From the NCBI RefSeq assembly GCF_900129905.1, contig NZ_FQXG01000002.1, forward strand, positions 558,001 through 622,000: 64,000 bases of DNA. Reading direction: 5' to 3'. The notes beneath the pieces were generated by a model. The model was not told the origin of the DNA, searched no databases, and saw nothing but the letters and a program-made list of their open reading frames with translations. Each line of letters begins with the position of its first letter. The first letter of the stretch is position 1. A program made the translations under genes and the position numbers. Positions 36,333 through 46,131 of this stretch are shown piece by piece. The stretch is from Ferrimonas marina (lineage in GTDB: Bacteria > Pseudomonadota > Gammaproteobacteria > Enterobacterales > Shewanellaceae).

Positions 36333-37787
36333 ATGCTTTGGTTCTTTACCTGTGTCGCCCTGCTGATCGGCGGCTACTTCATCTACGGCGCTTTCGTTGA
36401 GAAAGTGTTCGGTATCAATGAAAACCGCAAAACCCCTTGTATGACCAAGGCGGATGGCGTTGACTACGTCGCCCTGCCTAAGCACAAGGTTTACCTGGTT
36501 CAGCTGCTGAACATCGCTGGTGTCGGTCCGATCTTCGGCCCGATCATGGGTGCCCTGTACGGCCCGGCTGCCATGCTGTGGATCATCGTTGGTTGCGTGT
36601 TCGCCGGTGCGGTACACGACTACTTCTCCGGTATGCTGTCCGTACGTAACGGCGGTGCGTCTGTACCGACCATCGTAGGTAAGTACCTGGGTAACGGTGC
36701 CAAGCACTTCATGAACCTGTTCGCCATCGTCCTGCTGCTGCTGGTTGGCGTTGTGTTCGTATCCGCTCCGGCGGGCATGCTGGCCAACCTGATCAACGAT
36801 CAGACCAGCATGACTGTCACCCTGGGCACCATGGTGGCGATCATCTTCACCTACTACGTGATTGCTACCATCGTACCGGTGGACAAGATCATCGGTCGCT
36901 TCTACCCCTTCTTCGGCGCCCTGCTGATCTTCATGTCTGTTGGCCTGATTGCCGCCCTGATCGTTTCCAGCGAGCACACTCTGCTGGGTAACTACGAAGT
37001 GGCTGACATGTTCACCAACCTGAACCCGAACGACATGCCGCTGTGGCCTGCCCTGTTCATCACCATCGCCTGTGGTGCCATCTCCGGCTTCCACGCCACT
37101 CAGTCTCCGCTGATGGCCCGCTGCATGGACAACGAGAAGAACGGCCGTTTCGTATTCTACGGAGCCATGATCGGTGAAGGCGTTATCGCCCTGATCTGGT
37201 GTGCCCTGGCACTGTCCTACTTCGGTACCATGGAGTCTCTGGCAGCTGCTGTTGCTGACGGTGGCCCGGGTAACGTGGTTTACTCCGCTTCCTTCGGCCT
37301 GCTGGGCGTATTCGGTGGCATCATCGCCTTCCTGGGTGTGGTCATCCTGCCGATCACCTCCGGTGACACCGCGTTCCGTTCCAGCCGTCTGATCCTGGCT
37401 GAGTACTTCAACATGGACCAGGTACAGATCAAGAACCGTCTGATCATCGCCGCTCCGCTGTTCGCTATCGGTGCCATCCTGACTCAGGTTGATTTCGGTG
37501 TTATCTGGCGCTACTTCGGTTTCGCTAACCAGCTGACCGCGGTAATGATGCTGTGGACCGCCACTGCCTACCTGGCCAAGGCCAACAAGCTGCACTGGAT
37601 CACCACCATCCCGGCCATGTTCATGACCTCCGTGGTAGTGACCTTCATCCTGAACAACGCCACCCTGGGCTTTGGTCTGCCGATGAACATCTCCACCGCT
37701 TGTGGTGTAGTCACCGCCGCCGTAGTCGCTTTTGTTGTCGTCGGGGTACTGGGCAAACAGGAACTGCCCGCCGACGCAGAAGCCTAA
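36333..37787 (+). CDS. CstA/BtsT-family carbon-starvation (pyruvate) transporter, short form
   Basis: Multi-pass inner-membrane carrier of the CstA family, which takes up pyruvate or peptides. The 484 residues begin MLWFFTCVALLIGGYFIYG, followed by QLLNIAGVGPIFGPIMGALYGP, HDYFSGMLSVRNGGASVP, FHATQSPLMARCMDNE and SGDTAFRSSRLILAEYF (quoted in parts). E. coli CstA and BtsT are about 700 residues; this is the shorter family form, not a truncation, since it ends cleanly before a terminator. The ATG at 36333 has AGGAAA nine bases upstream. The BtsR-like operator array and adjacent btsSR argue for pyruvate uptake under BtsSR control (inference). Confidence 0.9.
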   Translation: MLWFFTCVALLIGGYFIYGAFVEKVFGINENRKTPCMTKADGVDYVALPKHKVYLVQLLNIAGVGPIFGPIMGALYGPAAMLWIIVGCVFAGAVHDYFSGMLSVRNGGASVPTIVGKYLGNGAKHFMNLFAIVLLLLVGVVFVSAPAGMLANLINDQTSMTVTLGTMVAIIFTYYVIATIVPVDKIIGRFYPFFGALLIFMSVGLIAALIVSSEHTLLGNYEVADMFTNLNPNDMPLWPALFITIACGAISGFHATQSPLMARCMDNEKNGRFVFYGAMIGEGVIALIWCALALSYFGTMESLAAAVADGGPGNVVYSASFGLLGVFGGIIAFLGVVILPITSGDTAFRSSRLILAEYFNMDQVQIKNRLIIAAPLFAIGAILTQVDFGVIWRYFGFANQLTAVMMLWTATAYLAKANKLHWITTIPAMFMTSVVVTFILNNATLGFGLPMNISTACGVVTAAVVAFVVVGVLGKQELPADAEA

Positions 37788-37811
37788 GTCTCTGACTTAG
37801 ACAGCGTGCAC

Positions 37812-37842
37812 AAAAAACGGGACCTTCGGGTCCCGTTTTTTT
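37812..37842 (+). terminator. Terminator after the CstA-type gene
   Basis: ACGGGACC / GGTCCCGT stem with a TTCG-type loop between A- and T-runs. Confidence 0.92.
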
Positions 37843-37855
37843 ATGCCTGCGATTT

Positions 37856-37890
37856 GGGCTAGGGGCTAGGGGCTAGGGGCTAGGGGCTAG
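37856..37890 (+). repeat. Heptanucleotide tandem array (GGGCTAG)5
   Basis: Five perfect copies of GGGCTAG. Read on the other strand the unit is CTAGCCC, so all three heptamer arrays in the window share a TAGCC core (AATAGCC, GTAGCCC, CTAGCCC). This array lies next to the 60-bp repeats. Confidence 0.9.
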
Positions 37891-37920
37891 GCAGCAAGCC
37901 TAGAACCTGACCCATGATGG

Positions 37921-38100
37921 TCAACGCTTTTCCTTGGCTTTTCCTAGCTCCCAGAAGGGCTTTGCCCGGCCTAGTACCTGCTCTCCAAGGCTTTTCCTAG
38001 CCCCTAGAAGGGCATCGCCCGCCCCAGCACCTAGAGCCTGCTCTCCTTGGCTCTTCCTAGAACCTAGAAGGGCTTCGCCCGCCCCAGTACCTAGAACCTG
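37921..38100. repeat. Three tandem ~60-bp repeats abutting a gene end
   Basis: Units at 37921, 37981 and 38041. The second and third align base for base over 60 bp, with shared blocks TTCCTAG, CCTAGAAGGGC, TCGCCCGCCCCAG and ACCTAGA. The first is more diverged. The last unit ends one base before the stop codon of the siroheme-synthase-like gene. Being 60 bp, the units stay open in several frames, giving false 20-residue protein repeats. Confidence 0.85.
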
Positions 38101-38101
38101 T

Positions 38102-39019
38102 TTAATCCGGCACCTGCCCCGGAGCCAACACCTGCAGCTGCGGCCAGTGAGCCTGCCAGGGGGATTGGGAGGCGGCGACCAGCAGCAACTGCTCGCCCTG
38201 TGCCAGCCAGGCATTAACCTGCTCGGCGCCACATTCACCGATGCGATGGACGCTGGCGTCGCGGCGCCACAACTCGGTGAGACGCTCGCTGGGCTCATCC
38301 ACCAGCACCACCCGGTCAAGCCGCTGCAACTGCGGCAGCGCATCGATGGGCAGCAAGCCCGCTTCCACCCCAGCGGCAACCCACCAGATCCGTCCCGATT
38401 CGGTCTCGCTGTCCACTTGCTGCTCCAGCTCGGTCAACAGCGCCGGAGATGTCTCATTCCAGCTCAGGCCGTTGCGGGCGACAAAACGCTCCCACAGCGC
38501 CCGGGGCTGCGCCACCGCCTGCTGCACCCGCTGACGTTGACCGCCGATAAACTCGGCCAGTTGGCCCAGACTGGTGGGCAGCAGTGTTTCCAGTTGGGCG
38601 CGCAGGGTACGTACCAATACCGGTGCCGCCCCTTCACTGCCGATGGCCACCACGATGGGGCTGCGGTCAACAATGGCCGGGGTAATCACACTGCAGGCTT
38701 CGGGGTCGTCCACCACGTTAACCCATTGGCGTCGAGCCCGGGCCCAATGGGCGACCTGGCGATTGAGCTCAGCGTCGTCAGTGGCCACCACCACGCCGTC
38801 CTGGCCGTCGAGGTGCTGTTCAAGGATAGGGCTGGGGATGTGGTTCACAGTGCCGTTAGCGACCCGCTCAGACAGGCTGGGCACCAAGGCAGGAGAGACT
38901 ATCGTGATGGTGGCCTGGGAGCGGGCCCAGAGTGCCACCTTGCGGGCGGCTACTTCGCCGCCACCAACCACCAGCACCTTGAGGTGCCGGGTGTCATGAA
39001 AAAGGGGCAGGTAACGCAT
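38102..39019 (-). CDS. Siroheme synthase-like dehydrogenase/ferrochelatase with an eroded C-terminal methyltransferase domain
   Basis: The N-terminal ~200 residues are the CysG-N/Met8 module that oxidises precorrin-2 and inserts iron: YLPLFHDTRHLKVLVVGGGEVAARK (quoted in part: KVLVVGGGEVAARK), VVVATDDAELN, VNVVDDPEACS, PIVVAIGSEGAAPVLVRTLR. The remaining ~95 residues (RIWWVAAGVEAGLLPIDALP; LDRVVLVDEPSERLTELWRRDA; EQVNAWLAQGEQLLLVAA) follow the start of the CysG uroporphyrinogen methyltransferase domain, but GAGPGD has become AAGVEA and the GGDPFVFGRG half is gone. So methylation must come from another gene. The start at 39019 overlaps the previous stop (TAATG). The 3' end abuts 60-bp tandem repeats. 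Confidence 0.85.
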   Translation of the reverse strand: MRYLPLFHDTRHLKVLVVGGGEVAARKVALWARSQATITIVSPALVPSLSERVANGTVNHIPSPILEQHLDGQDGVVVATDDAELNRQVAHWARARRQWVNVVDDPEACSVITPAIVDRSPIVVAIGSEGAAPVLVRTLRAQLETLLPTSLGQLAEFIGGQRQRVQQAVAQPRALWERFVARNGLSWNETSPALLTELEQQVDSETESGRIWWVAAGVEAGLLPIDALPQLQRLDRVVLVDEPSERLTELWRRDASVHRIGECGAEQVNAWLAQGEQLLLVAASQSPWQAHWPQLQVLAPGQVPD

Positions 39020-39327
39020 TAATTGCCGGACTCCCCGCCGCAGCGCCAGCACACCTCGAAGTGGCCGTCGTTCTGCTCACCGCAGTCGCTGCAGTACCAG
39101 GGGGCCAGGTTCTGCTGATAGCGGCGCAACACCGCACCAGCGCGGTCAAGGTGACAGCGCTGCACCAGCAGACGGATCTCCTGGCTGTCGATAGGCAGCT
39201 CACCCGCGGCGCCTCCCAGGGCCTCCCCCAGCAAGCGTACCAGGATCCCGTCCTGCTCCAGTGCGCCCTTGATGGCATTGGCCTCCATCAGATTCCCGGC
39301 GCGATACAACTCAATAAAACTATCCAT
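39019..39327 (-). CDS. DUF2007-type protein with a zinc ribbon
   Basis: A 102-residue protein: MDSFIELYRAGNLMEANAIKGALE and ILVRLLGEALGG match the DUF2007 (putative signal transducing) fold, and the C-terminus WYCSDCGEQNDGHFEVCWRCGG is a CxxC...CxxC zinc ribbon. The ATG at 39327 follows GGAAGGG; upstream in-frame sequence to 39435 runs into the secF terminator region and is not coding. Its TAA overlaps the ATG of the siroheme-synthase-like gene, so the two are coupled. Function unknown. Confidence 0.85.
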   Translation of the reverse strand: MDSFIELYRAGNLMEANAIKGALEQDGILVRLLGEALGGAAGELPIDSQEIRLLVQRCHLDRAGAVLRRYQQNLAPWYCSDCGEQNDGHFEVCWRCGGESGN

Positions 39328-39432
39328 GGCCGACCCTTCCTCCCTGTCAGATGGATAACTGCGTTTTAGGGCAGTGTAGATGCCCGAACGGAGATCGGCA
39401 GATCTTTCCGGATCCCGTTGCTTTTGGCCTAA

Positions 39433-39460
39433 CAAAAAGCCACCCCGAGGGGTGGCTTGT
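39433..39460 (-). terminator. Terminator of the yajC-secD-secF unit
   Basis: AGCCACCCC / GGGGTGGCT stem; on the minus strand it is followed by a T-run, 20 bp beyond the secF stop. Confidence 0.88.
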
Positions 39461-39478
39461 CAAGTAGATTTGGAGCGG

Positions 39479-40423
39479 TTAGGGCATCAGGGGATCCTGA
39501 TCGGCGCCCTCTTTGTCCACCACCACCGGCATCATGTGCTCTTTGGTGATGCCCAGTCGGATGGATGTATAGCTGGCCACGTAGATGGAGGAGTATGTCC
39601 CCACCGCGATGCCCATCAGCAGAGCTGTGGCAAAGCCGTGGATCATCGAGCCACCGAGCATGAACAGGGAGACCACCACGAACAGGGTGGTGCCCGTGGT
39701 GATGATGGTCCGGCTCATGGTCTGGGTCACCGAGGTGTTGACGATGTGCTCCGGGCTGCCCTTACGCATCTTGATGAAGTTCTCCCGCACCCGGTCGAAC
39801 ACCACGATGGTGTCGTTGAGCGAGTAACCCACTACCGCCAGTACGGCGGCCAGTACGGTCAGGTCGAACTCCAGCTGCAGGAAGGAGAACAGCCCCAGGG
39901 TCAGCAATACGTCGTGCACCAGGGCCGCGACGGACCCCACTGCCAGACGCCACTCGAAGCGGAACGCCACGTACATCAGGATACAGATGATGGCGGCAAT
40001 TACTGCCAGGCCACCCTGCTCGGTCAGCTCCTGGCCCACCTGGGGACCAACGAACTCAACCCGCTTGATGACGGAGTCGGCACCGACGCTTTTGGCGGCG
40101 GCTTCCACCTGGCTGACCAGGGCGTTGCCCTCGCCGGCCTTGGGCGGGACCCGCACCAGCACGTCACGGGCGCTGCCGAACTGCTGCACCACGGCACCTT
40201 CGATGCCCTGCTGCTCCAGTGCGTTGCGCACGTCGGACGGTGAGGTGGCCTCGCTGTAGGCGATCTCCACCACGGTACCGCCGGTGAAGTCCAGGCCCCA
40301 GTTGATGCCACGTACACCCAGGCTGACGATGGAGGCCACCATCAGCACCACGGAGAGGATGGACACCCACTTGGCGTGCTTGAGGAAGTCGACGGTGCCT
40401 TTGAGATTTAGGATCTGAAACAT
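39479..40423 (-). CDS. secF: Protein translocase subunit SecF
   Basis: Inner-membrane partner of SecD that uses the proton gradient to pull exported proteins through SecYEG. The 314 residues have six membrane helices: the first at WVSILSVVLMVASIVSLG, then after the periplasmic domain ALVHDVLLTLGLFSFL, LTVLAAVLAVVGYSLNDTIVVFDRVREN (shown in part) and ATALLMGIAVGTYSSIYVA. GLDFTGGTVVEI is the conserved P1 motif. It starts 12 bp after secD. Confidence 0.97.
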   Translation of the reverse strand: MFQILNLKGTVDFLKHAKWVSILSVVLMVASIVSLGVRGINWGLDFTGGTVVEIAYSEATSPSDVRNALEQQGIEGAVVQQFGSARDVLVRVPPKAGEGNALVSQVEAAAKSVGADSVIKRVEFVGPQVGQELTEQGGLAVIAAIICILMYVAFRFEWRLAVGSVAALVHDVLLTLGLFSFLQLEFDLTVLAAVLAVVGYSLNDTIVVFDRVRENFIKMRKGSPEHIVNTSVTQTMSRTIITTGTTLFVVVSLFMLGGSMIHGFATALLMGIAVGTYSSIYVASYTSIRLGITKEHMMPVVVDKEGADQDPLMP

Positions 40424-40435
40424 AACGAAGGCCCC

Positions 40436-42280
40436 TTAGATATCCAGCTTCTTCAAACGCTTGCCGCCCCAGACCGCGTTAACCACGGCACGGGTACCGA
40501 CAATCGCGGTGAACATGGAGGTGGCGATACCGATCATCAGGGTCACGGCGAAGCCCTTCACCGGGCCTGTGCCCACGGAGAACAGGATCAGCGCGGTGAT
40601 CAAGGTGGTAATGTTGGCATCGGCGATGGTGGAGAAGGCGTTGGCATAGCCTTCGTTGATCGCCTGCTGGATGCTGCGACCGGCCCGGAGCTCTTCCCGG
40701 ATCCGCTCGAAGATCAGCACGTTACCATCCACCGCCATACCCACCGTCAGAACGATACCGGCGATACCCGGCATGGTCAGGGTGGCACCCGGAATCATCG
40801 ACATCACGCCCACGATCATCACCAGGTTGGCCATCAGGGCCCCGACGGCGATCATGCCGAACTTGCGGTAGTAGATGGCCATGAAGATCACCACGGCCAG
40901 CATGCCCCACATCAGCGCGGCCTTACCGTTGTCGATGTTCTCCTGACCCAGGGACGGACCGATGGTGCGCTCCTGAACGATGGTGATCGGTGCGATCAAG
41001 GCACCGGCCCGCAGCAGCAGCGCCAGGTTCTGGGCTTCGGCCGGGGAATCGATGCCGGTGATGCGGAAGCTACGACCCAGGCGTGCCTGGATGGTGGCGA
41101 CGTTGATCACCTCTTCGATCTTGTCGAACTTGGGGCTGCCGTCAGGGTTACGGTCTTCCAGCGCCTTGTATTCGATGAAGACGGTGGCCATGCCCTTGCC
41201 GATCTTGTCACGGGTCCAGTCGGCCATCTTGTTGCCGCCAGCAGCATCCAGGTTGATGCTCACCTGGGGACGACCGTTCTCGTCAAAGCCGGACTGGGCG
41301 CCGGTGATGTGATCACCGGTCAGGATAACCTGCTGCTCCAGCAGCACCGGACGGCCGTTACGATCTTCGTAAAGTTTGCTGCCAGCGGGCACCAGGCCAC
41401 GCACGGCGGCACCGATATCACCGTTCTCGCTGAGCATGCGGAACTCCAGGGTGGCAGTCGCCCCCAGGATCTCCTTGGCGCGCGCGGTGTCCTGGACACC
41501 CGGCAGCTCCACGGTGATACGTTCGGCACCCTGGCGCTGAACCACAGGCTCCGCCACACCCAGCTCATTCACCCGGTTACGCAGGATGGTGATGTTCTGG
41601 TTGAGGGCGTATTCCTTGATTTCACGCAGGTAGGCTTCACTCAGGTCCGCCACGAAGGTGGTGCTGTCGCGGCTGGTGAACTCCAGGTTGGCGTTGCGCT
41701 GACGCAGGAACTGCAGCGCCTCGGCGGCCACCTCGGCGTCACGGAAGCGCACCTCAACCCCGTCCGGGGCGACGCGCACGCCGGAGTAGCGCAGGCGCTC
41801 CTCCCGCAGATCGCTGCGGAAGTCGGTGACAATCTGGTCTTTCTGCTTGCTGATCGCCTCGTTCATGTCCACTTCCATCAGGAAGTTAACGCCGCCGCGG
41901 AGATCCAGACCCAGCTTCATCGGGTTGCCACCCAATGCCGCCAGCCAGCCAGGCTGAGCCGGTGCCAGGTTGATGGCAACGATGTAGTCGCTGCCCAACT
42001 GTTCGGAGACCAGGGCCTGGGCCCGGCTTTGATCCTCGGTGTTGCTGAAGCGGGCCTCGATCAGGCCATCGTTCATCACCACGCTCTTGCTGTTAAGGCC
42101 TGCTGCCTCCAGGGTCTCGGTCACCTGGTCCACGGTGGTGGCGGTGATCTCGGCGTTGCGGCCTGCAGAGATCTGCAGCGCCGGGTCTTCCCCGTAGAGG
42201 TTGGGCAGGGCATACAGCGACCCAACAGCGATGACCAGCACCACCATCAGGTTTTTCCACATCGGGTATTTGTTCAACAC
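40436..42280 (-). CDS. secD: Protein translocase subunit SecD
   Basis: Large RND-like subunit of SecDF. The 614 residues begin with a membrane anchor ([20 protein letters not shown]), a long periplasmic region with [35 protein letters not shown] and LEFRML, then the C-terminal helices with [23 protein letters not shown] (in part) and [20 protein letters not shown]. Length typical of the family. Between yajC and secF. Confidence 0.97.
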   Translation of the reverse strand: MLNKYPMWKNLMVVLVIAVGSLYALPNLYGEDPALQISAGRNAEITATTVDQVTETLEAAGLNSKSVVMNDGLIEARFSNTEDQSRAQALVSEQLGSDYIVAINLAPAQPGWLAALGGNPMKLGLDLRGGVNFLMEVDMNEAISKQKDQIVTDFRSDLREERLRYSGVRVAPDGVEVRFRDAEVAAEALQFLRQRNANLEFTSRDSTTFVADLSEAYLREIKEYALNQNITILRNRVNELGVAEPVVQRQGAERITVELPGVQDTARAKEILGATATLEFRMLSENGDIGAAVRGLVPAGSKLYEDRNGRPVLLEQQVILTGDHITGAQSGFDENGRPQVSINLDAAGGNKMADWTRDKIGKGMATVFIEYKALEDRNPDGSPKFDKIEEVINVATIQARLGRSFRITGIDSPAEAQNLALLLRAGALIAPITIVQERTIGPSLGQENIDNGKAALMWGMLAVVIFMAIYYRKFGMIAVGALMANLVMIVGVMSMIPGATLTMPGIAGIVLTVGMAVDGNVLIFERIREELRAGRSIQQAINEGYANAFSTIADANITTLITALILFSVGTGPVKGFAVTLMIGIATSMFTAIVGTRAVVNAVWGGKRLKKLDI

Positions 42281-42309
42281 GCCGCTGTTCCCTTAATTAA
42301 ACGTTCAAT

Positions 42310-42341
42310 CAAAAAGCCGCCGTCCTTCCCGGACAGCGGCT
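42310..42341 (-). terminator. Hairpin between yajC and secD
   Basis: GCCGCCGTCC pairs imperfectly with GGACAGCGGC around TTCCC; on the minus strand a T-run follows. Likely a partial terminator that tunes secDF expression. Confidence 0.65.
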
Positions 42342-42348
42342 CGATACA

Positions 42349-42675
42349 TCACAGAGACTGAATGGAGCCTTTCGGCAGCACCGCGCTGATGAAATCTTTC
42401 TTGATGGTGATCTCGGTCTGCTCGTTCAGCGCCAGTACCAGGTAATCGTTGTCCGCGTTTACCTTGGCGATCTTGCCTACCAGGCCACCGTTGGTCAGTA
42501 CTTCATCGCCTTTAGACAGGGATTCAACCAGGTTCTTGTGCTCCTTCACCCGCTTGTTCTGAGGACGCAGGATCATGAAGTAAAAGATCAGGCCGAACAC
42601 CGCCAGCATGATGATCATCTCGAAACCACCACCCTGCTGCGGGGCGGTGCTGGCATAGGCATTAGCGATAAACAT
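42349..42675 (-). CDS. yajC: Sec translocon accessory protein YajC
   Basis: Small protein with one membrane helix (EMIIMLAVFGLIFYFMILRP, about residues 19-38) and a cytosolic basic part (QNKRVKEHKNLVESLSKGDEV; VGKIAKVNADNDYLVLAL). At 108 residues it matches the family. Between tgt and secD, the classical queA-tgt-yajC-secD-secF order. Confidence 0.96.
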   Translation of the reverse strand: MFIANAYASTAPQQGGGFEMIIMLAVFGLIFYFMILRPQNKRVKEHKNLVESLSKGDEVLTNGGLVGKIAKVNADNDYLVLALNEQTEITIKKDFISAVLPKGSIQSL

Positions 42676-42702
42676 AAGGTGTCACTCTCTCTCTTTATTT
42701 AA

Positions 42703-43836
<1,134 letters not shown>

Positions 43837-43900
43837 TTACCGGAGAAACAGTCCGATGATGGAATGAGTCTAGCGACTCTTTGCGTAAACATGGGGATGG

Positions 43901-43927
43901 CCGGGCCACGCTTCAAGCGTGGCCCGG
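43901..43927 (-). terminator. Strong hairpin between queA and tgt
   Basis: CCGGGCCACGC and GCGTGGCCCGG form a perfect stem around TTCAA. No T-run follows on either strand, so termination is doubtful; it may be a processing or pausing site. Confidence 0.5.
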
Positions 43928-43959
43928 AATTTGGGGCTGGAAGCGTGAGCTGGATTGGC

Positions 43960-45021
43960 TTAGCGGCTTTCCTGCTCGATATCGCGACGGGTGATGAACA
44001 TGGCGTCGCCGTAGCTAAAGAAGCGGTAGCGCTGCTCCACCGCATGGCGGTAGGCGTTCATCACGTTGTCCTGGCCGGCAAAGGCGGACACCAGCATGAT
44101 CAGGGTGGACTCCGGCAGGTGGAAGTTGGTCACCATGGCATCCACAAGGTGGAAGGTCTTGCCGGGGTACAGGAAGATGTCGGTCTCGGCGGCGTAGGGC
44201 ATCAGCGCCTCGCCGTGTTCGCGGGCGGCCAGGGCGGCGGACTCCAGCGAGCGTACCGAGGTGGTGCCAACGGCGATCACCCGGCCGCCACGGGCACGGG
44301 TGCGCTTGACCGCTTCCACCACCTGGCTGTCTACCTCGGCAAACTCCGAGTGCATCTTGTGCGCTTCGACGGTATCGACCCGCACCGGCTGGAAGGTACC
44401 GGCGCCCACATGCAGGGTTACAAAGGCGGTCTCCACCCCCTTCTGCTTCAGCGCCGCCAGCATGGCGTCGTCAAAGTGCAGTCCGGCGGTGGGGGCAGCA
44501 ACAGCACCGGGGCGCTGGTTGTAGACGGTCTGGTAGCGCTCGCGGTCGCTGTTCTCGTCCGGCCGGTCGATGTAGGGCGGCAGCGGCATATGGCCGATAC
44601 GCTCCAGCAGGCTCAGTACGGTTTCGCCGCCATCAAAGGCCAGCTCGAACAGGGCATCATGACGGGCCACCATCTGGGCCGTGACGCCCTGGTCGAACTG
44701 CAGCTCGGTGCCCGGCTTGGGGGATTTAGAGCAGCGTACGTGGGCCAGCACCCGACGGCTGTCCAGCACCCGCTCTACCAGCACCTCCAGCTTACCGCCG
44801 CTGGCCTTCTGGCCATGCAGCCGCGCCGGGATCACCCGGGTGTTGTTGAACACCATCAGATCGCCCGGTTGCACCAGATCCAGCAGATCCGGGAACTGAC
44901 CGTCGACCAGGTGGCCGCTGTTGCCATCCAGGTGCAACAGACGGGAAGCCCGGCGCTCCTCGGTGGGATAACGGGCGATCAATTCATCGGGGAGGTCAAA
45001 CTGGAAATCGGCTACCTGCAT
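43960..45021 (-). CDS. queA: S-adenosylmethionine:tRNA ribosyltransferase-isomerase
   Basis: Builds epoxyqueuosine on preQ1-tRNA using the ribosyl part of SAM. The 353 residues include [71 protein letters not shown], and [19 protein letters not shown]-like [20 protein letters not shown]. Full length. Upstream of tgt with a 132-bp gap containing a hairpin. Confidence 0.98.
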   Translation of the reverse strand: MQVADFQFDLPDELIARYPTEERRASRLLHLDGNSGHLVDGQFPDLLDLVQPGDLMVFNNTRVIPARLHGQKASGGKLEVLVERVLDSRRVLAHVRCSKSPKPGTELQFDQGVTAQMVARHDALFELAFDGGETVLSLLERIGHMPLPPYIDRPDENSDRERYQTVYNQRPGAVAAPTAGLHFDDAMLAALKQKGVETAFVTLHVGAGTFQPVRVDTVEAHKMHSEFAEVDSQVVEAVKRTRARGGRVIAVGTTSVRSLESAALAAREHGEALMPYAAETDIFLYPGKTFHLVDAMVTNFHLPESTLIMLVSAFAGQDNVMNAYRHAVEQRYRFFSYGDAMFITRRDIEQESR

Positions 45022-45134
45022 CTTACTTTGGGTCTCAACGCTTGCACCTTTCGCGGTGCGGGGGCGCTAGTCTAAGAAGAGGTTGGCACAGATTCAAGCA
45101 AAGTGGCGAGATGGCTCGCCACGGCAGGGATTTA

Positions 45135-45299
45135 TCAACGATCTTTGGTGTGGTCTTCGCCGCTTTCGGCCTCGTACTGCTCCAGTACCTGGGTCAGCTC
45201 CGACGGTACCTCATGGCTTTCTATCGGTATACTGGGCGAGTCGTCGGCGACCTTGTTGTCGTCGGTGCCCAGCTTCTTCTGGATCCACTTAATCGGCAT
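45135..45299 (-). CDS. Small acidic protein, unknown
   Basis: A 54-residue frame running MPIKWIQKKLGTDDNKVADD and later SELTQVLEQYEAESGEDHTK to a TGA stop. The ATG at 45299 has AAAGGATG about ten bases upstream. The protein starts amphipathic and basic and ends strongly acidic, with no membrane segment. It sits between queA and acpH on the queA strand, about 115 bp before queA, and could share its transcript. I know no family for it. The good ribosome binding site and biased third positions suggest a real gene. Confidence 0.6.
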   Translation of the reverse strand: MPIKWIQKKLGTDDNKVADDSPSIPIESHEVPSELTQVLEQYEAESGEDHTKDR

Positions 45300-45391
45300 G
45301 AATGAAACATCCTTTGTTTAAATTCAATAAGTAACACCACTCCTTGGTGTTAACACGAGCATAACAGCACGGTACAAATGGGCAAGCGATT

Positions 45392-45991
45392 TTGAATTAC
45401 CTCAGCCACCTCTACCTGGCGGACCGAACCCGAACCGAGTTGGCCGGTGCCATCGCCGCCGACTTCCTGCGCGGCCCCCTGCCCGAGCAACCCTCTGCCC
45501 GCCGTACTGCGCTGGCGCTGCACCGCTTTGTTGACAGTACGGTGGACCAGCACCCCGAGGTTCACTCGCTACGTCAACAATTTACCCCGCAGCATCGACG
45601 CATGGCGGGGATCCTGCTGGACCTGGCCTTCGATCACCAGATGGCCAAGCGCTGGGGCGACTATCACCCTGCCCCACTGCCCCAGTTCACCCGACATTGC
45701 TACCAATCGCTGCATCAGGCCGAAGACCTGCCGGCTGGACTGAACCGGATCCTCGGGCCGATGAGCCAGAACGACTGGCTGTATTCGTACCGACGCCCGG
45801 AGATCATCGAAAAGGCGGTGTACAACATCGCCAACCGGCTGTCACAGCCCGAGCGACTGCGCCGTGCCTCGGATGAGATCTGGCGGCTGGAGCAGCCTAT
45901 CGAGCAGGCCTTTACCGCGCTGATGCCGGATCTGCTGGCCCGCAGCGAGCAGTTCCTGGCGCAACAGGGAATGGTTCCGGCCCCGGAGTGA
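45392..45991 (+). CDS. acpH: Acyl carrier protein phosphodiesterase
   Basis: Removes 4'-phosphopantetheine from holo-ACP. The 199 residues begin MNYLSHLYLADRTRTELAGA from a TTG start at 45392, equal in position to the E. coli start MNFLAHLHLA. AADFLRGPLPEQ, LHRFVDSTVDQHPEV and GILLDLAFDHQMAKRW carry the HD-like metal residues of the family. Divergent from the queA side. Confidence 0.9.
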   Translation: MNYLSHLYLADRTRTELAGAIAADFLRGPLPEQPSARRTALALHRFVDSTVDQHPEVHSLRQQFTPQHRRMAGILLDLAFDHQMAKRWGDYHPAPLPQFTRHCYQSLHQAEDLPAGLNRILGPMSQNDWLYSYRRPEIIEKAVYNIANRLSQPERLRRASDEIWRLEQPIEQAFTALMPDLLARSEQFLAQQGMVPAPE

Positions 45992-46076
45992 TGTCTTCAT
46001 TCATAGGCTCAATAGCCAGGGCATCGGGCGTGACAAGGCACTCTAGTAGTTAGGTTGAATACGACCGGGTCCAAAC

Positions 46077-46113
46077 GAAAAAAGCCCGGCACTGATTGCT
46101 CAGTGCCGGGCTG
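46077..46113. terminator. Terminator between acpH and the first RND operon
   Basis: AGCCCGGCACTG / CAGTGCCGGGCT stem with an ATTGCT-type loop and an A-run on the left, i.e. a T-run for the minus-strand RND gene. Confidence 0.85.
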
Positions 46114-46131
46114 TTAATAGAGTGCCTTAGC

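Noticed and set aside
37856-38100. CRISPR array
   Set aside because: Repeats are contiguous with no unique spacers, and no cas genes are present.
37921-38379. Frame with apparent 20-residue protein repeats on the minus strand and a similar one on the plus strand
   Set aside because: Result of the 60-bp DNA repeats overlapping the siroheme-synthase-like gene; no start signals.
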